Source of the DNA: DATHWB01 sp035544575
GTDB lineage: Bacteria; Actinomycetota; Acidimicrobiia; Spongiisociales; ZC4RG35
NCBI GenBank assembly: GCA_035544575.1
Contig: DATKEC010000127.1
Location: 1-37,985 of the forward strand
Reading direction: 5' to 3'
DNA: 37,985 bases
Positions 16,320 to 24,147 of this stretch are shown here, piece after piece. Positions within the stretch are counted from its first letter, which is position 1. Each line of letters starts with the position of its first letter. The translations under genes and the position numbers were made by a program. Under the pieces are notes generated by a model. The model did no database searches. It saw nothing but the letters and a program-made list of their open reading frames with translations, and had not been told where the DNA came from.

Positions 16320-17062
16320 GTCGATTCCATCAGGTAGGCAACGAGCGCGTCGAGGTCGGACTGACCGAGTGCGCGATACGGCGGGTGACCGGATCCGCCG
16401 TCCAAGAGTCCGTAGAGGTCGGCATCCGTTTCCACCCGCGATCCGATGTGGGCCAGGTCAGGCCCGATGCGACGCGTGCCGACGATCTGGTTGGTGTCAG
16501 ACATCGTCACCCCGCCCAGTCCTGCATCAGCGACCACCGGTCTGACCACCTGTGTGTGGCATCCCACGCAGCCCTCGGACCGATACACGGACTGGCCATC
16601 GAGGGCGACGGCCGAGTAGCCGAATTCGCTCGTATAGGCGAGATTGGTGGCGGCGGGGGCCGATGCCACGAAGAGGCTCACGAGCAGTGAGACCGCCAGC
16701 AGCGCGACAGCACCGGCCGCTACCCCGACCAGCCGTTCTTCGCGCCCGACCAGGACTGGCGGGACGCGTGGCCCGGTCGTCACCGCCGGCTGCGCCGCGG
16801 CGGGGACCGGGGCGGGTTCGGGTGTCGGTCCCGGTTCGGGTGTGGCGGTGGGGTCCTCGATCGGTTCGGGTTCGGGTGTGGTGCTGTCCTCGGCGGGTGG
16901 TGGAGGTGGGGCGGCCGCAGGGGCGGATTCGCCGCCGGCCCAGGCGGCGAGGATGTCTTCGCCGGTAGTTCCGCTGGCTTTGGCGCGGGCGTCGGCGGCG
17001 CGGCGGACGAGGGGTTCGGGGACCCCCATCTTCGAGGCGGCGGAGGCCAGGTACTCACTCAC
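16316..17062 (-). CDS. CcoO/FixO-like monoheme cytochrome c with N-terminal docking-like domain
   Basis: A 248-residue protein. The first 45 residues (SEYLASAASKMGVPEPLVRR, then GEDILAAWAGGE) and the Pro/Glu linker to about residue 95 are almost the same as in the next gene. One membrane helix (GAVALLAVSLLVSLFVAS) follows. The C-terminal domain resembles the cbb3 oxidase subunit CcoO: LDGQSVYRSEGCVGCHTQVV with heme motif C165, C168, H169, and TRRIGPDLAHIGSR as in CcoO. It sits between a CcoN-like gene and a cytochrome c, overlapping both by four bases, so it is the expected cytochrome partner of the CcoN-like subunit. The start is GTG 17062. True CcoO proteins lack the N-terminal extension. 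Confidence 0.85.
   Translation of the reverse strand: MSEYLASAASKMGVPEPLVRRAADARAKASGTTGEDILAAWAGGESAPAAAPPPPPAEDSTTPEPEPIEDPTATPEPGPTPEPAPVPAAAQPAVTTGPRVPPVLVGREERLVGVAAGAVALLAVSLLVSLFVASAPAATNLAYTSEFGYSAVALDGQSVYRSEGCVGCHTQVVRPVVADAGLGGVTMSDTNQIVGTRRIGPDLAHIGSRVETDADLYGLLDGGSGHPPYRALGQSDLDALVAYLMEST
16794..17062 (-). repeat. Direct repeat copy B (N-terminal domain and linker DNA)
   Basis: Second copy of the repeat at 16054-16319, with a few substitutions and a 3-base insertion in the proline codons. The two genes diverge completely after the linker, so the repeat points to domain duplication or gene conversion. Confidence 0.9.
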
Positions 17063-18459
17063 GCCGACTGCTCCACGAGAACTTCTTGGTCCGTGACGGC
17101 GCCGGACGTCAGTGTCCGGTACACGTTGAGCACGAACAACGTCTGGGCGGCGAATCCGCCGGCACCTGTGAGAACGGCCAGGCCGGTGAAGATCTCCGAT
17201 GGACCTGTGACCACTTCCCACGAGTCGGGGCCCAGCGCCGAGTACGCCCCGCCCGTCATGCCCACTCCCGCCACGACTCCGGACAGCATCAAGAGCAGTC
17301 CCGTGCCGCCCACGAACCAGAGGGTCCAGCGAACCTGGCGCGATGCGGCGGCGGGATCGGCCAAGGACCGCCCGGTCATCGCGGGGAGGCTCTGGTAGGC
17401 CCAGGCAGCGACGAACATCCCTCCCACTCCGAAAAGCGCGAGGTAGTTGACGCCGTCCCAGAACGCGGTGAACGCCAGCAGCCCGGAGGCTGACTCGAAC
17501 GTCGCCACCGAGGTGGCCACACCGACTAAGAGAGAGAACACGACGCCGACGCCGAGGGCGCCGATGGCCGGGCGCTCGCGCGCGTCGGCCCAATCACGCC
17601 CAACGGTCTGAGCGATCCCCATTCCGTTGGACAAGGCCGCCACCGGGAGCGCGAGGGTGAGTGCGGCTCCCATCGGAGCGAGCCAGTCGGGATACGGCGC
17701 AAAGGCGATCTGGGCGGGACCCGCCCAGATGCCGGCGAACAGCAGGGACCAGAATCCAGCCTTGGCGAGTTGTCGATTGGCGAGCGGGTTCCCTGTGGCG
17801 CGCACGGCCACGTAGAAGGCGATTCCGGTCCCCACCGTCGTCACCCACAGGGTGGTGAACCCGGCCGTGAACGTGACCTCCTTCAGGGCGAGCTGCAGGC
17901 CCGAGTCGGTCGGGACCGCGGCGACGAATGCCAGGATGACGAGTGAGACGACTCCTCCCACCACGAACCACAGTGTGGGGAAGACTCCGGTCTCGGTCCG
18001 CCTCCGGATGGTTTGGAGGGTGACGGCGAGCGGGATGAGCAGTGCGATGGCAACCGCCAGGTCGAACCACCAGGGGAGGCCGAGCGGTCCACCGCCATCG
18101 CCCCACCCGATGGCGTGTCCCGCCACCCCGAGGAGACCGAGCCCTCCCAGCACCCAGCCGCCGAGGGTGGCGAGGTTCTCGTTCCACAGACGGGTACCGG
18201 TGAGCCGTGGAAGGACGTGGTAGGCGGCTCCGACCAGGGCGACGGCGAGCCAGCCCACCATGACCGACGTCAGTGCCATCGGCTGGATCCGACCGAAACC
18301 GAGAACACCGGTCAGCGCTTCCGGAAACACCCGGGCGGCCAGCGCCAGAAGGGTGAGCGTCGCGCCGAGTCCGAGGTGCAGGCTGGAGACCAACAGGTGT
18401 GTCACCGCGGCGCGGTCTTGGTCCTCCACCTGTGTTGTCCCAGACTTCGCCGCGGCCAC
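17059..18459 (-). CDS. CcoN-like heme-copper oxidase subunit I without metal ligands
   Basis: A polytopic membrane protein of 466 residues with about twelve helices, following the cbb3 CcoN pattern: FGRIQPMALTSVMVGW matches CcoN FGRLRPLHTNAVIF, and IWAGPAQIAFAPYPDW matches IWAGPHHLHYTALPDW. In each case the histidines are replaced: the low-spin heme His by Ala, the CuB His pair by Ala-Gln. The GHVHSG region with both remaining heme ligands reads WDGVNY. No histidine occurs after residue 115. It therefore cannot bind hemes or copper in the usual way. I start it at GTG 18459, which has GAGGAG six bases upstream; a GTG at 18498 would add 13 residues. It is the first gene of the operon with the CcoO-like and cytochrome c genes. 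Confidence 0.82.
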   Translation of the reverse strand: MAAAKSGTTQVEDQDRAAVTHLLVSSLHLGLGATLTLLALAARVFPEALTGVLGFGRIQPMALTSVMVGWLAVALVGAAYHVLPRLTGTRLWNENLATLGGWVLGGLGLLGVAGHAIGWGDGGGPLGLPWWFDLAVAIALLIPLAVTLQTIRRRTETGVFPTLWFVVGGVVSLVILAFVAAVPTDSGLQLALKEVTFTAGFTTLWVTTVGTGIAFYVAVRATGNPLANRQLAKAGFWSLLFAGIWAGPAQIAFAPYPDWLAPMGAALTLALPVAALSNGMGIAQTVGRDWADARERPAIGALGVGVVFSLLVGVATSVATFESASGLLAFTAFWDGVNYLALFGVGGMFVAAWAYQSLPAMTGRSLADPAAASRQVRWTLWFVGGTGLLLMLSGVVAGVGMTGGAYSALGPDSWEVVTGPSEIFTGLAVLTGAGGFAAQTLFVLNVYRTLTSGAVTDQEVLVEQSA

Positions 18460-18612
18460 GACGCTCCTCGTTCGAGAGACGGCCGGGAGGATAACCACAT
18501 GGACGTCGGCTGCCGGCAGGCAGTGCGACTTCGGGCGGCATAGGCTTTGTGGTAGAAAACGGGCCGTACGGAGGGTGGGAAGCTGTCAGCACCACCGAAA
18601 GCCAGAGGGGCC
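18460..18612. promoter_or_regulatory. Divergent control region of the two respiratory operons
   Basis: This 153-base gap must hold the promoters of both operons. On the plus strand TTCGGG (18530-18535), a 17-base spacer and TAGAAA (18553-18558) form a weak -35/-10 pair; TAGGCT at 18541 is an alternative -10. The plus-strand gene has an AGAGGGG ribosome-binding site before ATG 18613. A half-site-like TTGTG occurs at 18547, but no complete Rex operator was found. Confidence 0.4.
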
Positions 18613-19251
18613 ATGTACCGACTCGCGGAACTCACCGACAGCCAGCGCCTCAGGGCAGGGACCGCCCTATTGGGTCTGGGGACGCTTTTGATGGGTGTCG
18701 CGGTCGTCTGGGTTCACTTCGCGGGACTGCCGATCAACGAGTTCGTCGACGGCCAGTTCGTGCCATATGTGATCGAACCGGCCTTCTTCAACGACATCCC
18801 GCGCGGTTGGTTGCCGAAGAGCATCGGATACCTGGCGGCGTTCGGCGCGTCCCAGATGATGATTCTGGGTGGCTTCTTCCTCTGGGTGCTGAACAAGCCC
18901 ATGACCTGGGCGCGCGCCTCCATCGCCGCCGCGCTGACGTGGATGGAGATGGTCATCATCTTCGGGATCGTCCCTTCCGAATGGCTCAACCTCTCCCAGA
19001 CGGACCTCGACTGGTCACCCCAGAAAGTTGCATTCACCGTGCCGTCCTGGCTGGTACTGGGCAACGACATCGACATCAGCTTCGCCGTTCTCAAAGACGC
19101 GATCTCGGCGGGCTACAACACGGGCCTGCTGGTCGCGGCCCCGGTTTTCGCCATCATGCTCCAGAAGATGAGAGATGGCCGGCCGGCTCCGAAGGCAACC
19201 GAGGAGCCGAAGTCCCCCTACGGCCGCACGCTGAGACGAGGCGACGCCTGA
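18613..19251 (+). CDS. Membrane protein of unknown function, first gene of the bc-complex operon
   Basis: I do not recognise this 212-residue protein. It has about four hydrophobic helices: ALLGLGTLLMGVAVVWVHF, GYLAAFGASQMMILGGFFLW, ALTWMEMVIIFGIVP and a C-terminal GLLVAAPVFAIMLQ. Two amphipathic stretches between the helices are rich in aromatic residues (EFVDGQFVPYVIEPAFFNDI and SEWLNLSQTDLDW). No Cys or CxxCH is present, so it does not bind heme c or an iron-sulfur cluster. A strong AGAGGGG site precedes the ATG. Its stop overlaps the ferredoxin start by one base (TGATG). The position suggests a structural or assembly subunit of the cytochrome b6-type complex. Confidence 0.78.
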   Translation: MYRLAELTDSQRLRAGTALLGLGTLLMGVAVVWVHFAGLPINEFVDGQFVPYVIEPAFFNDIPRGWLPKSIGYLAAFGASQMMILGGFFLWVLNKPMTWARASIAAALTWMEMVIIFGIVPSEWLNLSQTDLDWSPQKVAFTVPSWLVLGNDIDISFAVLKDAISAGYNTGLLVAAPVFAIMLQKMRDGRPAPKATEEPKSPYGRTLRRGDA

Positions 19252-19700
19252 TGCCGCGTGGCGTCGTCGACGAAACCCCCCCGTTCCGGGACGACTACCA
19301 GTTGGCCCTGGTCGAAGGCGACTACTTCACAGACAAACTTCGCCCGAAGCAGTTCCTCCACATCGACCAGGCCGAGTGCATCCTGTGCGAGGGCTGCGTG
19401 GACATCTGCCCGTGGAAGTGCATCCACTATCTCTCCGTCGGCGCCATCACGGAGGCGGTCAATGTCGACAACCCGAACGAGGATCCGACCAACTTCGGTT
19501 TCTTCGTCGTCGACGAGAACGAGTGCACCCGCTGTGCCCTGTGCATCGACCGGTGCCCCACGAACGTGATCAGCCTCGGTAAGTTCGAGGGTTCGTTGAG
19601 CCAGCAGGCGGAAGAACTCGGGCTGAACGCCGCACCGTGGGAAGTCGACACCGGGCAGCGGGATTTCAAGAACGGTTACGCCTACGGGATGCGTTGGTAG
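19251..19700 (+). CDS. 2x[4Fe-4S] ferredoxin-type protein of the bc-complex operon
   Basis: A 149-residue iron-sulfur protein with two complete CxxCxxCxxxCP motifs: C43, C46, C49, C53 (CILCEGCVDICP) and C92, C95, C98, C102 (CTRCALCIDRCP). The sequence between and around them (FLHIDQAEC, then GFFVVDENEC) resembles the NuoI/ferredoxin group. It lies between a membrane protein and the cytochrome b gene, all in one operon, so it probably passes electrons into or out of the quinone/cytochrome b complex on the cytoplasmic side. Typical bc1 or b6f operons have no such subunit. An extra cysteine, C57, follows the first motif. Confidence 0.9.
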   Translation: MPRGVVDETPPFRDDYQLALVEGDYFTDKLRPKQFLHIDQAECILCEGCVDICPWKCIHYLSVGAITEAVNVDNPNEDPTNFGFFVVDENECTRCALCIDRCPTNVISLGKFEGSLSQQAEELGLNAAPWEVDTGQRDFKNGYAYGMRW

Positions 19701-19708
19701 GAGGACGA

Positions 19709-20497
19709 GTGGCGAACGGCAACGGCAAAGTGGGACGCCTGGACAGGATCCGCGGGAAGACGGCTGAGGCAAGCGACAAGTTCGCCAAGTCCCAGTTCGT
19801 GGACTCGGTCCTGCGGCCCGGTTCGCCCTTCAAGAAGGGCTACACCGACAGTCCCCGCAACCGGTCCTACGTCATCATGAACAACGTGCTCTATCACCTC
19901 CACCCGGTGAAGGTGAAGCGCCACGGCGTCAAGTTGTCCTACACGCTGTGCCTGGGCGGTCTCAGCTTCTTCCTCTTCATCCTGTTGACGATCACGGGCA
20001 TCTTTCTCATGTTCTATTACGCCCCCACCGCCGACCGGGCGTACGCGGACACCGCGGCGCTGTCCACCGATGTGGCGTTCGGGACCCTCGTGCGGAACAT
20101 GCACCGCTGGGGTGCCCATCTCATGGTGCTGACGGTGTTCCTCCACATGAGCCGGGTCTTCTACCACGGGGCGTACAAGCCCCCCCGCGAGTTCAACTGG
20201 GTGATCGGCGTCGTGCTGTTGTTCCTCACCCTGTTCCTGTCTTTCACGGGCTATCTCCTACCGTGGGACCAGTTGGCGTTGTGGGCTGTCACCGTGGGCA
20301 CCAACATGGCTGGATTCATACCGGTGGTCGGTGAACAGGTGAAGTTCGGGTTGTTGTCGGGGGTCGAAGTGACGGCTGGGACTCTGCTCCGGTGGTACGT
20401 CCTCCACGTACTCTTCTTCCCATTCATCACTGTGATCTTCATGGCCGTCCATTTCTGGCGAGTGCGCAAAGACGGCGGGATCTCCGGACCGCTCTGA
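19709..20497 (+). CDS. Cytochrome b6-like quinol-oxidising subunit
   Basis: A 262-residue four-helix cytochrome b, close to b6 of the b6f and Firmicutes b6c complexes. Heme ligands are H132 and H146 (14 apart, RNMHRWGAHLMVLTVFLHMS) and H233 and H248 (15 apart, WYVLHVLFFPF to MAVHFWRVRKDGG). The 14/15 spacing is the b6f kind; bc1 has 14/14. C81 in YTLCLGG corresponds to the Cys that ties heme c_n (c_i) in b6f. TGYLLPWDQ and RKDGGISGPL are also b6 signatures. An N-terminal cytoplasmic extension of about 60 residues is longer than usual. The GTG start has GGAGGA seven bases upstream. The second half of cytochrome b is the next gene. Confidence 0.94.
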   Translation: MANGNGKVGRLDRIRGKTAEASDKFAKSQFVDSVLRPGSPFKKGYTDSPRNRSYVIMNNVLYHLHPVKVKRHGVKLSYTLCLGGLSFFLFILLTITGIFLMFYYAPTADRAYADTAALSTDVAFGTLVRNMHRWGAHLMVLTVFLHMSRVFYHGAYKPPREFNWVIGVVLLFLTLFLSFTGYLLPWDQLALWAVTVGTNMAGFIPVVGEQVKFGLLSGVEVTAGTLLRWYVLHVLFFPFITVIFMAVHFWRVRKDGGISGPL

Positions 20498-20510
20498 GAG
20501 GGAGCTTGAC

Positions 20511-21566
20511 ATGGCAGACATCCCAGAGAGTCTCCTGCGGCGATCCGCCGAGGCGAAGGCCAAGGCCCTCGGCGTGCCCGTCGAGCAGGTTCTCGCCGAG
20601 ATGAGGGGCGAGGCCCCGCCGGCGCCGGCCGTCGACGACGCGGCGGCTGAACCGGTCGCACCGGCTGTCGAGCCCGAGTCCGCCGAGCCCCAGTCCGAGC
20701 TCGAGCCCGAGCCCGAGCCCGAGTCCATCGAGGCTGGGGCCGCCGAGCCTGAGGTTCCCGAGCCCCAGTCTGCCGAGCCCCAGTCTGCCGAGCCCCAGTC
20801 TGCCGGCAGCGAGACCGAAGCCGAGGCTCCCGCAGACGAGACGCCGGCCGCGGTCGAAGCTCAGGAGGAGTCGCCGGCCGAGGCGGAACCCGAGACCGAG
20901 CCGGTCGCAGCCGCCACCGCCACCGAGGAGCCATCCGCGGCCGACACCGCGCTGGCCCCCAACGGTTCCGGCGGCAACGGCGCCCGGAAGGCGGCGGTCG
21001 TCAGCGCCCGGCCGATCGTGGCTCCGACCAACGCTCCCGAGGGGGTACGGACCCAGCGACTCCTGACGGTCGTCAAGGCCCGCGCCATCCAGAACGTCAA
21101 GGCCGAACCACAGGACAAGGTCAACACGTGGCCGCACCTGGTGATCGCCGAGTTCACCGCGCTGCTGGCGATGACCGCCTTCCTGTTGATCCTGTCGGTG
21201 ATCCTGCAGGCGCCGCTGCTCGAGCCAGCCAACTTCAACGCGACACCGAACCCGTCCAAGGCGCCGTGGTACTTCCTGGGTCTCCAGGAGATGCTGTCGT
21301 ACTTCGATCCGCAGATCGCCGGTGTCACCGTGCCGACCATCATCGGACTGGTCGGGTTCATGATGATCCCCTACGTGGACAAGAACCCCTCGAACAAGCC
21401 GTCGGACCGCAAGTACGCCATCATGCTGTTCACCTTCTTCCTCATGGGGTCGGCGATGCTCACGATCATCGGGGTGCTGTTCCGGGGTCAGGGTTTCAAC
21501 TGGGCCTACCCGTGGCGCGACGGAGTGTTCTTCGACGATCTCAAGGACTGGGTGCATTTCGAATGA
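20511..21566 (+). CDS. Subunit IV-like (cytochrome b C-terminal half) with N-terminal docking-like domain
   Basis: A 351-residue protein. Residues 4-34 (IPESLLRRSAEAKAKALG, then VEQVLAEMRGE) match the N-terminal domain of the two minus-strand cytochromes. A very long acidic Pro/Ala/Glu linker follows to about residue 165, including three exact copies of EPQSA. The C-terminal part (about 205-351) has three membrane helices and the quinol-site motif NPSKAPWYFLGLQEML, which stands in place of PEWY and is known from menaquinol-using complexes. It forms one complex with the b6-like protein and the Rieske protein. The stop overlaps the Rieske start by ATGA. The domain and linker are absent from ordinary subunit IV (about 160 residues). 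Confidence 0.92.
   Translation: MADIPESLLRRSAEAKAKALGVPVEQVLAEMRGEAPPAPAVDDAAAEPVAPAVEPESAEPQSELEPEPEPESIEAGAAEPEVPEPQSAEPQSAEPQSAGSETEAEAPADETPAAVEAQEESPAEAEPETEPVAAATATEEPSAADTALAPNGSGGNGARKAAVVSARPIVAPTNAPEGVRTQRLLTVVKARAIQNVKAEPQDKVNTWPHLVIAEFTALLAMTAFLLILSVILQAPLLEPANFNATPNPSKAPWYFLGLQEMLSYFDPQIAGVTVPTIIGLVGFMMIPYVDKNPSNKPSDRKYAIMLFTFFLMGSAMLTIIGVLFRGQGFNWAYPWRDGVFFDDLKDWVHFE
20760..20804 (+). repeat. Three perfect 15-base tandem repeats inside the linker
   Basis: GAGCCCCAGTCTGCC occurs three times in a row, coding for EPQSA each time. Perfect identity at DNA level suggests recent slippage in the acidic linker of the subunit IV gene. Confidence 0.9.
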
Positions 21567-22435
21567 GCGCTGAGAATCTCCTGCTGATCGGTGTGGCGCT
21601 CATCGCGGTGGCTGCCGCGGTAGCCGCATTCGCCATCGCTTGGCGTCGTTCGGGGGGCGACTGGCGGGGCCGGGTGTCCGCCGAAACGCGCTCTGCTGAC
21701 CGCACCAGAGGTCTCGACCTGCCCCCCGTCGCCGTCAGCGCCGTGGACGAGACCGTCTCCGAACCTGTTCCCACCTTCGATGAGCCGGCCGAACCCGAAC
21801 CCGAGGCCGCCCCCGCCGCGGTCGCGGTGGCGGTGCAGACAGAGCGCCGCTTGGTGGAGGCCAGTCCGGAAGAGGCCGGGGTCACGCGGCGGCAGTTCTT
21901 CAACCGGGCGCTGGGCTCGGTGTTCGGCGCGTTCTCGGGAATGCTCGGGCTGAGCTTTCTCGCCTTCCTCTGGCCGAAGTTGTCGGGCGGGTTCGGCTCG
22001 GACGTGAATGCCGGTGCGATCAGCGTGTTGCTCGACCAGGCGGTCAACGACGACGGTTCGGTGACGCCGGTCTTCATCCCTGAGGCGCGGGCCTACGTCG
22101 TGCCGGCGCCGTCTGCCCTCTCGGAGGACTTCGTCGGCAAGAGCGTGGAGGCCGGCGGCGTGATGGCCCTGTTCCAACGTTGCGTGCATCTCGGATGCCG
22201 GGTGCCGTGGTGCGGCCCCTCCCAGGGCTTCGAATGTCCCTGTCACGGGTCGAAGTACAACAGCATCGGTGAGTACAACGCCGGTCCCGCCCCCCGCAAC
22301 CTCGATCGCTTCGTGGTCGAGGCGAATGCGGCCAACGAGTTGATCATTCGTACCGGGTCCATCATCCAGACTCCCCGGGCTCTGGAACCTTCCATCGAAT
22401 ATCCGCAGGGCCCGTCCTGCATCGGTGCGGGCTGA
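21563..22435 (+). CDS. qcrA: Rieske iron-sulfur subunit
   Basis: A 290-residue Rieske protein that takes electrons from the quinol site to cytochrome c. The [2Fe-2S] motifs are complete: C207, H209 and C212 in CVHLGC, and C225, C227, H228 in CPCHGSKY, giving two Cys and two His ligands and one disulfide. The N-terminus has one membrane helix (LLLIGVALIAVAAAVAAFAI) and a Pro/Glu linker, then a twin-arginine-like signal (VTRRQFFNRALG) with a second helix. The Tat motif after a first helix resembles actinobacterial QcrA. An extra Cys (C217) is seen in the cluster loop. It overlaps the upstream gene by ATGA and is followed by the diheme cytochrome gene. Confidence 0.93.
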   Translation: MSAENLLLIGVALIAVAAAVAAFAIAWRRSGGDWRGRVSAETRSADRTRGLDLPPVAVSAVDETVSEPVPTFDEPAEPEPEAAPAAVAVAVQTERRLVEASPEEAGVTRRQFFNRALGSVFGAFSGMLGLSFLAFLWPKLSGGFGSDVNAGAISVLLDQAVNDDGSVTPVFIPEARAYVVPAPSALSEDFVGKSVEAGGVMALFQRCVHLGCRVPWCGPSQGFECPCHGSKYNSIGEYNAGPAPRNLDRFVVEANAANELIIRTGSIIQTPRALEPSIEYPQGPSCIGAG

Positions 22436-22443
22436 GGAGAGAG

Positions 22444-24147
22444 ATGGATTCGTCAGTCGTCATCACGATCGTCGTCATTGCCGCGGTGGCATGGCTGGCG
22501 TTCCTCGGCGTGTCCGCGCTGCGCAGCCGGGGTCCCGAAGCGGTGCCTTCCAACCTCGCGCCGGGGGAGTCCGACGACGTCATGGAGACGAAACGTCTCG
22601 AACGGACCCAGCAGGCTGCGGTGTTGCTCTCGGCATTCCTGGCCATCGGCCTGCCTCTGTACTACCTGGGCGAGACCAACCGTCAGCTCGGATTCGTCGA
22701 TCAGTTCGATGCCGAGTCGGTCACCCGGGGCGAACACCTGGTCGAGGAGTTCGCCTGTTACAGCTGTCACGGCCCCGACGGGACGGGCGGTCAGGCGGGA
22801 TACGTGGAGAAGCGGTCGGGGGCCACGGTCAACTGGTACGCCCCGCCTCTCAACAACGTCTTCTACCGCTACGACCGCGACGCGGTGCGCTACTGGATCA
22901 CCCACGGCCGGGGCAACTCCCCGATGCCGGCGTGGGGTCTGGCCGGAGGTGGGCCGATGAACGAAGCACAGGTCGAAGACGTCATCAACTATCTCGTCAC
23001 CCAACAGGTACCCCAGGCGGTATCGGCGAACAACGTCGAGGTCGAGATCGACTTTGCCCTGGAAGCCCTCACCGCCGCCGAGGCGTCTCTGGACGCCTCG
23101 ATCCTCGATCAGCGCCAGATCATCGCCGATCTGCGCCGCTCCCCGGAGCTGGCGCCCATCGCCGTGGACCTCAGTCGGCGGGCCCGAGCGATACTCGCTT
23201 CGGCTTCCGAAGGGATCGACACCGACGGTGACGGCCTCAGCGACACGGCCGAGGAGGCTTTGTCCCAGATCAGCGCCGAAGCGGCTGCCGCCTTCTCCCT
23301 TCCGGGGCTGGATGCCCTCGAACTCGACCCCGAGAACCCGGCGACCGACGGCACACCCGACGCCGATCGGGTGGCCGCCGTCATCGATGCGCTCACGGAG
23401 TTGGGGGCGGACCGGGCGCCGACAGTGATGGTCCAGCTCGAGGCGATTCAGGCGGCGCTGGATGCCGGCGGCGACGACACCGACGGTGACGGTATTCCGG
23501 ACGCCGCCGAGGCTCTGATCGTCTCCCAGATCGATGCGGCCCGCGCGGCAGTGTTGCCGTCCGAGATCCGCGTGGTGTCTCTCGACCCGACCAACGAGGC
23601 ATCGGTGGGTGGAGATCCGGACATGACCACGGCGACGCGGGTCGTCTCGGGCCTGCAGTCCCTGGCGCTCAACCTGGAGGTGCAGGCGAACAATCTCGAG
23701 TCCTTGCTCGGGCCGGCCGAGCAGGCCCTGGAGAACCTTCAGGAGGCCAAGGAACGGAGGGCCTGGGAGTTCGACTTCCAGGGCATCGCCGACCACGCCT
23801 TCGACGGTGACGTGGCGACCGCCGAGCGGGTCGTCGGTGTCTACCAGTCCAACTGCGCCCGGTGTCACACATCCGGTTATTCCGCAGGCGTCGGGTTTGC
23901 ACAGGAGCCGGGGTCCGGCGGGTTCGGGCCGGCGCTCTGGGACGGACGGCCGGCCGTTCAGTTCTTGACCGAAGAGGCCCTCGTCGACTTCCTCATCACG
24001 GGTGCCGAGGTCAACGTTCCTTACGGAGTGAACGGCTTCGGCAGCGGCCGGATGCCCGGATTCGGCACGACCCTCTCGACCGAGGACCTCACCAACCTCG
24101 CCCGGTGGCTCCGGGCGGGCAACCTCAACGGAATGGGAGCCAACTGA
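22444..24147 (+). CDS. Two-heme cytochrome c with two internal calcium-type modules
   Basis: A 567-residue protein with two N-terminal membrane helices (VVITIVVIAAVAWLAFLGV and AVLLSAFLAIGLPLYYLG), a first class I cytochrome c domain (CYSCH, C105-H109; possible axial Met in NSPMPAW), a central region, and a second cytochrome c domain (CARCH, C471-H475; Met in SGRMPGF). The central region has two copies of an about 86-residue unit. Each starts with DTDGDG-x2-D (D259 to D267 and D345 to D353) and includes a LDP-x-N stretch, then a helical part. DxDxDG loops of this kind usually bind calcium. It takes the place of cytochrome c1/f in the operon and may reach out to an oxidase. Ordinary QcrC has two hemes without such an insert. 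Confidence 0.9.
   Translation: MDSSVVITIVVIAAVAWLAFLGVSALRSRGPEAVPSNLAPGESDDVMETKRLERTQQAAVLLSAFLAIGLPLYYLGETNRQLGFVDQFDAESVTRGEHLVEEFACYSCHGPDGTGGQAGYVEKRSGATVNWYAPPLNNVFYRYDRDAVRYWITHGRGNSPMPAWGLAGGGPMNEAQVEDVINYLVTQQVPQAVSANNVEVEIDFALEALTAAEASLDASILDQRQIIADLRRSPELAPIAVDLSRRARAILASASEGIDTDGDGLSDTAEEALSQISAEAAAAFSLPGLDALELDPENPATDGTPDADRVAAVIDALTELGADRAPTVMVQLEAIQAALDAGGDDTDGDGIPDAAEALIVSQIDAARAAVLPSEIRVVSLDPTNEASVGGDPDMTTATRVVSGLQSLALNLEVQANNLESLLGPAEQALENLQEAKERRAWEFDFQGIADHAFDGDVATAERVVGVYQSNCARCHTSGYSAGVGFAQEPGSGGFGPALWDGRPAVQFLTEEALVDFLITGAEVNVPYGVNGFGSGRMPGFGTTLSTEDLTNLARWLRAGNLNGMGAN

Noticed and set aside
16054..17062. Insertion sequence or mobile element explaining the direct repeats
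   Set aside because: Both copies are in-frame protein-coding domain sequence; there is no transposase or terminal inverted repeat.
18541..18560. Possible Rex operator (TTGTG half-site) before the bc operon
   Set aside because: The second half CACAA is missing at the required distance, so I do not call it.
20439..21557. 372-codon open frame on the minus strand with Gly/Leu repeats
   Set aside because: Antisense of the subunit IV linker; the repeats only mirror its Pro/Glu codons.
22453..23868. 471-codon open frame on the minus strand
   Set aside because: Shadow of the two-heme cytochrome c gene, whose two CxxCH motifs and membrane helices clearly identify the real frame.
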